NCBI GenBank assembly: GCA_023807065.1
Contig: JAJJLU010000737.1
Coordinates: 1-20,715 of the forward strand
Direction: 5' to 3'
Length of the DNA stretch: 20,715 nucleotides
Source: Isotricha intestinalis
Lineage: Eukaryota > Ciliophora > Litostomatea > Vestibuliferida > Isotrichidae
The notes below the pieces were generated by a model, which was given only the letters and a program-made list of their open reading frames with translations, made no database searches and was not told where the DNA came from. The position numbers were made by a program, and so were the translations under genes. The stretch's first letter is position 1. Every line of letters starts with the position of its first letter. This document shows, piece after piece, positions 8,924 to 15,708 of the stretch.

Positions 8924-10319
8924 ATGACTGATTATTTTGGTGACGAGTTTTATACTTACCTATTATTTGAATTTATATATTTTGTATTAGGATTACTCCT
9001 AGAAGACCAATATGCAAATATTCAAGATGATTCATTTAAAAAAGAATTTAATGAAACAGTATTTTATAGAATTATAGAACTTTCAAACATACATTTAATG
9101 AAAATAATAATATTTTTAATACCATTTCTTATCTCTTTGTTTGTTCTTTATTTCATGTTTATTTATTCTATAAATATAAATTGTAGGTGTAGAAATATAA
9201 TAAGCATAAAGGAAATAATAAATAAATATATATATTTATATCCAATTATTATCATAATTGATATTATTCAATATACTTTTATTTATCCTTATATTACTCA
9301 ATATACTTCTGTTTTGTGTATGCCAATTCATTGGAATACAGGACAATATTTATTAATAATGAGCATATTTTATAAGATTAAATGTGAAGGTTTTCCAAAT
9401 AAATCATTAATTAATTCTATATTATTTAGTTTAATAAGTTTTAGTTTTTCTGTTTATGGATTTTCTAAATATTATTTTGCGAGATCAGGTGGTTACACAA
9501 ATTGTTTTAATAATTCAATAAGTATTATTTTTTTTTACTCCCATATTAAAATTTATAAAAGATTACTCATATCAAAAATTATTTAAAAGTACTGAAATAT
9601 ATTTTATGATAAGTGTATTAATAATATGGTCATCTGAAGAAATAATATATATAATATTAAGATTAATATTTATTCCCAAAGCAGGAATAATAAGAGGAAT
9701 AAATAAGAAAACTATTTTTTATGGAGCATTATCATTATATGAAAATATATATAATGCATGGACATTATTTAAGATTCCAATTCCAGTAAAAGGATTTGGG
9801 AAATCAATATCTCATTTAATATATGTTTTATTAAATTTTTTCGGTTTTTCTTTTCTTTATGATATTCGTGGATATGTTTTTTTTTCCATTGTTTCTTCGG
9901 GATTTGAATTTCTTGGTTATTTTATTTGTACATCTTTTATTAAGAATTACGAAATATTTTTCAAAGTTTATCCTTCTCCAAAAGAAATTGAAGAAGAAAA
10001 AAAAAAGAAAAAAGTTCAAAACAATGAAATTCAATTAAGTAATGATTCTAATTATACTGGAAATAATGTAATAAATTATCAAAATAAAAATAAAAAAGAA
10101 ATAACAAATAGCGATATTCAAGATGTTATTTCTAAATTAAATCAAGATAAAAGTAATATTGAAAAAGAGAAAAACGAATTACAAAAAGAAAAGGTTGATT
10201 TGAGTGATGAAAATTCAAAATTAAATTTTGAAATTAATAAATATAAAATTAAAATTAGGAAAATTGAAGAAGAAAATCAAAAATTACTTGAAGAAATTAA
10301 CTCAAAAGGTTTAAATTAA
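8924..10319 (+). CDS. Multi-pass membrane protein with coiled-coil tail (interrupted frame)
   Basis: Two adjoining open frames (8924-9586 and 9606-10319) look like one gene. The first encodes hydrophobic segments at about residues 12-25, 58-84, 103-120 and 160-180. The second continues with more membrane segments (near IISVLIIW, LIYVLLNFFGFSFLY, YVFFSIVSSGFEFLGYFI) and ends in a charged coiled coil of about 65 residues, facing one side of the membrane. The second frame is open back to 9522, so the break can be closed in two ways. A 40-base GTATTA...AAAAG intron (9522-9561) would give 451 residues. Alternatively, one extra T lies in the run of nine T at 9528-9536. Both restore the same downstream frame. 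I recognise no family; motifs include HWNTGQYL and FARSGGYTNCF. Starts with MTDYFGDEF after an A-rich leader; the stop is TAA. Confidence 0.7.
9522..9561 (+). other. Candidate 40-base intron (or site of a 1-base indel)
   Basis: The segment begins GTATTA and ends TAAAAG. Removing it joins Ile198 through a split Asn codon to YSYQKLF in the downstream frame, avoiding the TAA at 9584. It lacks the ATAG end of the two introns in the MORN gene, and a homopolymer error in the T9 run inside it would explain the same data. Confidence 0.45.
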
Positions 10320-10440
10320 TTTTTTATTCATTTATTCATTATTATTGAATCAAAAAAAAAAAGTAAATAATTTATCTAAGTAATTTTAAGTAAAACAAAA
10401 TTTATCATTTTTTAAAATTCTAACAAAAAATAAAATAATC
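10320..10440. other. Spacer after the membrane-protein gene
   Basis: Short AT-rich sequence with A and T runs directly after the stop codon of the membrane-protein gene. It probably contains the 3' untranslated region. No terminator-like structure or gene is visible. Confidence 0.35.
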
Positions 10441-10570
10441 TTAAGATTCATGATTATTTTTTTCATGAATTTCATGCTTCTGGATTTTATTTTGTAATTC
10501 ATTTTTAATTTTTTCTTTAGAACTTTATTTTATTTCTTTTTATTTTTTCGTCTTTTCTTTTCATATTTTT
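10441..10570 (-). pseudogene. Decayed coiled-coil gene end, minus strand
   Basis: Read on the minus strand, one frame gives KEIK, a TAA, then SSKEKIKNELQNKIQKHE and on to NNHES followed by a TAA stop at 10441-10443. Further TAA codons break the upstream part where Gln (CAA) would fit. The composition matches the C-terminal end of a helical, charged protein, but no start or open frame of gene length remains. It may be a dead fragment, or chance coding-like sequence; the in-frame TAA codons argue against a live gene. Confidence 0.35.
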
Positions 10571-10679
10571 TTTTCTTTTTTTATTTCATTATATTTTAAT
10601 ATAAATTATTATTTTTGTTGTTGAAAGAATAAAAAATTTTCTTTTTGTGTAATATTAACTTCTTTCAAAAGACAAATTT

Positions 10680-11530
10680 AAAAAAAGCTGAATTAGATAA
10701 ATATAAAATTTTCAATAAATAATAATAATTTGATTGAATATCATGAGATGAAAAAAGATGATAATTCTGATAATTGTTTATCAAAAAAAATAAGAATGAT
10801 AAAAAGAATTAAAAGAAATTTCAATTGAAGATATAAAGTCATTTCTTGAAAATAATTTATTAAAAGAAGATTTAGAATATATATATTCTTCAAAAAAGCA
10901 GAAATAAAAGTATTATAATTATTATTCCTTCAATTGATAAATTATATATTTTATTTTTTTAATTCTTTAAATAAAAAGTTATAAAATGGAAATTCAAAAT
11001 ATTATCGTTATTAAATTCAGAAAATTCAATATTAGAGGGTGATTTAGAAAAAAAATATGAAAAAAATAAAGAAATAAGAAAAGAAAAATAAATGAAGAAT
11101 TTGACAGAGATAGAATCAAATAATTTAGAAGAAAACAAAGAAAAAAATATATATTAAGAAGAACAATCAGATATATTAAACGAATTATATTTAATGGAAA
11201 AAAATTGAATAATTATAAATCTCATTCAAATATTTTTTTAGTTTGGAAATATAATAATAAACTCAAATTGAAAATAATCAAATAGTAAATGAATTAAAAA
11301 CAATAATTTAAATTTAAATAATAATTTCAATCATTAAAATTAGAAATAGAAAAGTTAAAAGAGAAAAAAGAAATAAAAAAATGAGTAATTAAGAAAAAAA
11401 AAAGTAAAAAAACAAAGAATATAAATCAAGTAACTCTCAAATTTAAGAATAACAAAAAAGCAAAGAAAGAATAAAAAGAAACTCCAAAATAATGAATTAA
11501 AGTATATGAAATAATAAACAAAGAAATTTT
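10680..11530 (+). pseudogene. Decayed coiled-coil gene, plus strand, with in-frame stops
   Basis: The plus strand is purine-rich like coding DNA of this genome, but all frames are broken. One frame (10806-10907) reads ELKEISIEDIKSFLENNLL and continues to SSKKQK and TAA. Another (10984-11208) reads SLLNSENSILEGDLEKKY and on to KEIRKEK, TAA (11089), MKNLTEIESNNLEENKEKNIY, TAA (11155), EEQSDILNELYLMEKN and TGA. Later pieces (about 11440-11510) are Lys/Gln-rich. The two inner TAA codons stand where a CAA (Gln) would fit, as expected from C-to-T decay. Several frame changes are also needed. It is best read as a pseudogene of a charged helical protein. The intact parent was not identified here. Confidence 0.5.
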
Positions 11531-11666
11531 AAATTAAAAAAATAATTTAAATAATTTTTTATTTCTTATATAAAAAATAATTAAAATTCAATGATATTTT
11601 AAAAGAATATAATTCAGATTTAGAATAACCTTAAAATTTACAACATTCAAAAAAAATATATTTTTT
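11531..11666. other. AT-rich spacer after the Rab-like gene
   Basis: Sequence between the decayed stretch and the 3' end of the leftward Rab-like gene. It consists of A and T runs with no readable gene and probably covers the 3' untranslated region of the GTPase gene. Confidence 0.35.
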
Positions 11667-12299
11667 TTAAAAAATAAAACAACAACTTTTTTCTTCTTCA
11701 TTTTTTCCTTTTAAATTATTTCTTCTATCTCTTTCTACATTTCTTTTAATGTCTAATTTTTTTTCATTAACACATCGAATAACCATTTCAAACAAATCAA
11801 CAATATATTTATTATCTTTAGCACTAACTTCTAAAAAATTACCATCAAAATCAAGACTTAATTTATTTCCATCATCAACAGAAATTTTTCTATTCTCTCT
11901 ATCATCACTTTTATTTCCAACTAAAATATAAGTAAATTTATTATTAGTTAAATTCATTTGTTGAATTTCTTCTTTAACTTCTTTTAAATATTTCCCACTT
12001 GATTTACTTGTTATATCATAAACAACAATTATTGCATCTGCTGATTCATAATATTCTTTTATATTTGGAATTTTTAAAGCTTTTTTTCCTGCTGTGTCTA
12101 TTACTTGAAGTTTATATAATCCATCATCCATTTCTATTGATTTTACTCTAAAATCTAATCCTACTGTTGAAAGATGACGAGATGTAAAAGGTTCTTTATT
12201 AAATACTTGAAGAATATTTGTTTTTCCTACTCCACTACGACCACATAGTATTATTTTCAATAATGGAATTTCTATTTCTGATGTATATACTTTTGTCAT
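11667..12299 (-). CDS. Rab-like small GTPase
   Basis: A 210-residue protein with all G boxes: P-loop GRSGVGKT (20-27), switch I STVGLDF with Thr45 (44-50), DTAG (68-71), NKSD (129-132) and SAK (159-161). The STVGLDF block and the C-terminal Cys pair point to the Rab family, which directs vesicle tethering and transport when bound to GTP. The end SCCFIF places Cys206 and Cys207 five and four residues from the end; the last four (CFIF) form a CaaX box that would take a geranylgeranyl group. Two changes stand out: the usual WDTAGQE is IDTAGKK, so the catalytic Gln is Lys72, and the P-loop Asp is Arg21. Intrinsic and GAP-driven hydrolysis may therefore be low. The Rab subclass cannot be named. 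It is divergent from the first MORN gene. The stop is TAA. Confidence 0.93.
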   Translation of the reverse strand: MTKVYTSEIEIPLLKIILCGRSGVGKTNILQVFNKEPFTSRHLSTVGLDFRVKSIEMDDGLYKLQVIDTAGKKALKIPNIKEYYESADAIIVVYDITSKSSGKYLKEVKEEIQQMNLTNNKFTYILVGNKSDDRENRKISVDDGNKLSLDFDGNFLEVSAKDNKYIVDLFEMVIRCVNEKKLDIKRNVERDRRNNLKGKNEEEKSCCFIF

Positions 12300-12610
12300 T
12301 TTTTTATTTTTTTTTTTTTTATTTTTTTTTTAATTTTTTTTATTTTTTTCTTAAGGAGTTCTTATTTAATAGGTTTTTATTTTGTTTTATGAAGACTGTT
12401 TGTTTTTTTAAGAGTTTAACCTTGGTTTTTTTTAAATGTTTTTTACAGATTATCATTATTTTTGTGTTTTTTTTGAATTGATATAATTTATTTTTTGTTT
12501 GAATTTTTAATTTTTTAATTTTCTAAAATTAATTTGATATTTTTAAATTATATACATTTTTTAAATTATATTTTTCATTGATTTAAAAAATAAAAATAAT
12601 CAAAAAAACA
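12300..12610. other. Shared upstream region of the Rab-like and MORN genes
   Basis: Long T runs (12300-12350) on the plus strand become an A-rich leader in front of the Rab-like start on the minus strand. The right end is AT-rich and runs to the ATG of the spliced MORN gene. It should hold two divergent promoters. No known element is recognisable. Confidence 0.45.
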
Positions 12611-13761
12611 ATGGGTTCCAAACTTTGTTCATGTAATTCAAATCCTTCATCAAACACAGAAACAAATATAGTATAAACATTATAATCCTTAAATATAGTT
12701 ATCACATTCAAATTTAAAACATTCAAATGTATCACCACAAATTCCACCATCAGAATTTCTATTAAATTTTGAAAAATTCCCAAAGTCAAAGAAAGTAAGA
12801 ATCCTCATTCAAATAAACAAAATAATTCACAGTTTTCGCAAATACAAATCTCGTATAACTCCAGTAAGAAAAAAAACCTTAAAAACAATTCAAAAACAAA
12901 AAAATTTTTTTTTACATTTCCTTTAAATAGTCGTCTCAAAAGACCTCATCATCAATACCAGACAAAGGAATTCACTCCTCCCCATCTCACTACATAGGTT
13001 CTCGTGACACAAGGGGAAATCGTTTTGGTTTTGGAATTCAGCACTTTAAAGATTCATCAACCTACATAGGAAACTTCAACTTAGATCACGCTTGTGGTAT
13101 GGGTATATTCAGACACCCAGATGGTGACACTTACAAAGGAGAGTTCCTAGATGACCATGCGAATGGGTATGGTGAATATACTCATGAGAATGGTGCTGTG
13201 TACTGTGGTTATTGGGTAAATGATACTCAATGTGGAATAGGATTGGAAACTTGGAATGATCAGAGTTCCTTCTTTGGAAATTATGTTAATGGGAAGAAAG
13301 AAGGAATTGGAACTTATGTTTGGAGTGATAAAACTGTTTATGAAGGAGAATGGAAAAATAATTTTATTCATGGATTTGGAATATATAAATTTAGTGATGG
13401 GAGAATTTATAGAGGACAATGGGAAAATAATCAAATGAATGGTTATGGAGAGTTTGTTTGGAAAGAAGGAAAGAAATATTTTGGTTTTTATAAGAAAGAT
13501 AAAAAAAATGGGTTTGGTATTTTTTTTTGGCCTAATGATAAATTTTTTTGTGGATTTTGGAAAAATGGAAAACAAAATGGTTTTGGAAAGTTTATTAAAG
13601 GAAATGTTGTTAAATTTGGATTTTGGAAAGATGGGAAAAAAGAATTCTATTTTGATGATCAAAAAGATTTTGAAGATAAAATGGAAGAAAGAGAACAAAA
13701 ATATTTGAAAATTTTGAAATATGAACTTTGGCAAATTAAGAATTTTATGAATATTGAATGA
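12611..13761 (+). CDS. Spliced MORN-repeat protein with IQ-like helix and N-acylation site
   Basis: Exons 12611-12670, 12699-12863 and 12931-13761, all joined in phase 0, give 351 residues. The longest open frame starts only at 13099, but MORN repeats run in frame upstream of that Met, so the true start lies earlier. Exon 1 encodes MGSKLCSC..., a plausible N-myristoylation site with nearby Cys for palmitoylation. Exon 2 encodes a basic helix with RILIQINKIIHSFRKYK (54-70), an IQ-like motif that may bind calmodulin. Exon 3 carries about nine to ten MORN repeats of about 23 residues (about 94-325), for example YEGEWKNNFIHGFG and YRGQWENNQMNGYG, then a charged tail. MORN proteins form rods or sheets at membranes and the cell cortex. 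It has the same plan and length as the next gene. The 5' half uses many C- and G-ending codons, the 3' half almost none. The stop is TGA. Confidence 0.85.
12671..12698 (+). other. Intron 1 of the first MORN gene, 28 bases
   Basis: The segment begins GTATAA and ends AATATAG, and contains an in-frame TAA. Removing it joins exon 1 (20 codons) to exon 2 in phase 0 and opens the frame leading to the IQ-like helix. Very short introns like this are normal in several ciliates. Confidence 0.8.
12864..12930 (+). other. Intron 2 of the first MORN gene, 67 bases
   Basis: The segment starts with GTAAGA and ends TTTAAATAG after a pyrimidine-rich stretch (T run near 12905-12913). It carries in-frame stops in both flanking frames. 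Removing it fuses exon 2 (ending ITP) in phase 0 to the MORN frame (SSQKTSS...). Confidence 0.8.
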
Positions 13762-14046
13762 TATTTTTTTTAATGTCTTTTTATATATTTTATTTTTTAT
13801 TTTTTTATAATTCAATTTTTGTTATTTTAAATTGAAATGAAACAATAAATGATTTATATTATTTTTAATTAATTAATCATAAAATATATATTTATTAATA
13901 TGCAAAAACATTTTACTTTTTATTATAATTACTAATAAAACAACAATTTTATTACAAATAATCATTAAGATAATTCAGCAATTACATTTTTTATTAAAAC
14001 AATTATTAAATTTTAAATTTTTTTTAAATATTTAATTAAATAAATA
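13762..14046. other. Spacer between the two tandem MORN genes
   Basis: This AT-rich spacer separates the two same-direction MORN genes and must contain the end of one transcript and the promoter of the next. No gene, repeat or copy of the flanking genes is visible in it. Confidence 0.4.
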
Positions 14047-15108
14047 ATGGGGAATTTTGAAGAAATAAATTGTTGTCAAAATAATCATTTAATTAATGAT
14101 TCTGAATTAAATTCAAATAAAAATGAATATAGGAGACAAAAAATAATATTAAATAATTTAAATTTAGATTTTAATTCAACAATAGAAAGTTCTTCAACTT
14201 CAGATTTACCTAAAAATATAATAACAATGAAATCAATAATATTAATTCAATCTCATATTAGAAAATTTATATCATTAAAAAAACTAAATGAAAAGATAGA
14301 AGTTTATCAAAATATAATTTATTTAGATCAACCATTAAATTTAATTAAAAACCCAAATAAAATAATTGAAATAAACAAAGGAGAAAAATTATCAAAACAA
14401 TTAATTTTAGAAAAAAAAATAATTCCTTATAAAGAAACAGAATATTATAAAAAAAATATAAAAAAATATCCTTTATCTAAATTCTTATTATATACTCCTT
14501 TAATTTATTTAGATAAATATAAAAATGATGATGCTTATATTGGAACATGGAATTTAGAAAGAAAATTTTTTGGTTATGGAATATTATATAGTCAATTAAA
14601 TAAATTTGAAGGTTTTTGGAATTTAGGTAAATTAAATGGAGAAATCAATTTTTTTTTGTCAAATGGAAATTACTTTATTGGAAATTTTATTAATGGAAAA
14701 GCAAATGGAAAAGGAGAATATTATTATAATAATGGAAGTTATTATATTGGTAATTTTGTTAATGATAAAAAAGAAGGGTTTGGAACTTTTTTTTGGGATA
14801 AAGATATTTATTATGAAGGTTACTGGAAAAATGATTTCCAAAATGGAAAAGGAAGATATTATAATAAAGGTGATTTAAAAATTGGTTTATGGAATAATGG
14901 ACTTTTTATTAATGAAACATTTGATAATCATAATATTAATAATGAAATTAATCATAATTTAAATGTTAATAAGAATAATAATGAAGATGATAAATTAAGT
15001 GAAAATTCTGATTTTAATTATAATCTTTTTGGAAAAGATGAAAATATGTTTAATTTAAAATATTTAGATAATTTAAATTGTGATGATGAGAATATTCCTG
15101 AAATATAA
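14047..15108 (+). CDS. MORN-repeat protein with IQ motif and N-acylation site, second tandem copy
   Basis: A 353-residue protein from an unbroken frame. The start MGNFEEINCC has Gly2 and a Cys pair (9-10), allowing membrane attachment by acylation, though residue 6 (Glu) makes the myristoylation site weak. LIQSHIRKFISLKK (66-79) fits the IQ consensus well (IQ, then R-K, then K) and may bind calmodulin or centrin. After a helical linker, about six MORN repeats cover about 163-285 (YIGTWNLERKFFGYG, FEGFWNLGKLNG, FIGNFINGKANGKG, YIGNFVNDKKEGFG, YEGYWKNDFQNGKG). The acidic, Asn-rich tail (about 290-353) looks disordered. Gene order, domain order and length match the spliced gene just upstream, so the two are diverged tandem duplicates. 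This copy has fewer repeats, no intron and uniformly AT-rich codons. A cortical or membrane scaffold sensing calcium is a reasonable guess. The stop is TAA. Confidence 0.87.
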   Translation: MGNFEEINCCQNNHLINDSELNSNKNEYRRQKIILNNLNLDFNSTIESSSTSDLPKNIITMKSIILIQSHIRKFISLKKLNEKIEVYQNIIYLDQPLNLIKNPNKIIEINKGEKLSKQLILEKKIIPYKETEYYKKNIKKYPLSKFLLYTPLIYLDKYKNDDAYIGTWNLERKFFGYGILYSQLNKFEGFWNLGKLNGEINFFLSNGNYFIGNFINGKANGKGEYYYNNGSYYIGNFVNDKKEGFGTFFWDKDIYYEGYWKNDFQNGKGRYYNKGDLKIGLWNNGLFINETFDNHNINNEINHNLNVNKNNNEDDKLSENSDFNYNLFGKDENMFNLKYLDNLNCDDENIPEI

Positions 15109-15708
15109 GAAAATGATTAATTAATCTTGTAAAAAATAAATATTAATATTGACATAGATGAAAAAATATTTTTTATAAATAATATTTATCAATTTATATT
15201 CATTCTTATAATTAAAATAATTTTATAATTTTTATTTTATCTTTTTAATAATAAACTATCCTTTATATTTAACATATATTCTATAATATATAAAAAATAG
15301 ATATGAAATGTAAATAATATTAAAACTTCAGATTTATTTAAAGTAAAAATTATTCAAAGATTATTTTAAACTTAATTTGTCAAATATATGAAAAATTAAT
15401 AAAAATATAAACAAAGAAGTTATTTTTGTTTGAAGAGATAATAATAATATATAAGGGTAATAAATATGAAAATTTAAAATTAATAAAATACTTGGGAAAT
15501 TGAAACTCAAGATTTTAATATATATAAAATATGTTATTGTTTATTGTTCTTAAATAAAATGAGTTATTAAATGAACTTATTTTTTCTTTTTTATAAAAAT
15601 ACTTAAAAATTACACAGTTTTTTTATGTATTTTTTGTGTTATTAAGTGAAATTTTCTTTGAAAAATTTAAAAATTAAATTTTAATTTATATTATTAATAA
15701 AAAAATAC
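15109..15708. other. Spacer between convergent genes, nothing recognised
   Basis: About 600 bases of AT-rich DNA between the 3' ends of the second MORN gene and the large coiled-coil gene. Short broken frames exist, but none reads convincingly as protein. This is longer than needed for two 3' untranslated regions; it might hold eroded coding DNA or a non-coding RNA, but the sequence shows neither. Confidence 0.4.

Noticed and set aside
10680..11530. Live gene using TAA as Gln, as in Tetrahymena
   Set aside because: All intact genes in the window use CAA for Gln and end at TAA, TAG or TGA, and frame changes would still be needed. Decay is the simpler reading, though it is listed for checking.
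12218..12481. Phe-rich open frame in the T-rich region before the Rab-like gene
   Set aside because: It overlaps the Rab-like start in antisense and consists of Phe runs from T homopolymers.
12583..12789. Minus-strand 68-codon open frame
   Set aside because: It is antisense to exons 1 and 2 of the spliced MORN gene, whose plus-strand reading gives an IQ-like helix and joins in frame to the MORN exon.
13256..13708. Two plus-strand frames inside the first MORN gene
   Set aside because: They overlap the MORN frame fully and give Met/Lys/Phe-rich text without repeats. They are shadows caused by the regular repeat codons.
13147..13815. A 222-codon open frame antisense to the first MORN gene
   Set aside because: The sense strand encodes clear MORN repeats with 23-residue period. 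The antisense product is Ile/Phe/Ser-rich filler produced by the AT-rich codons of the true gene.
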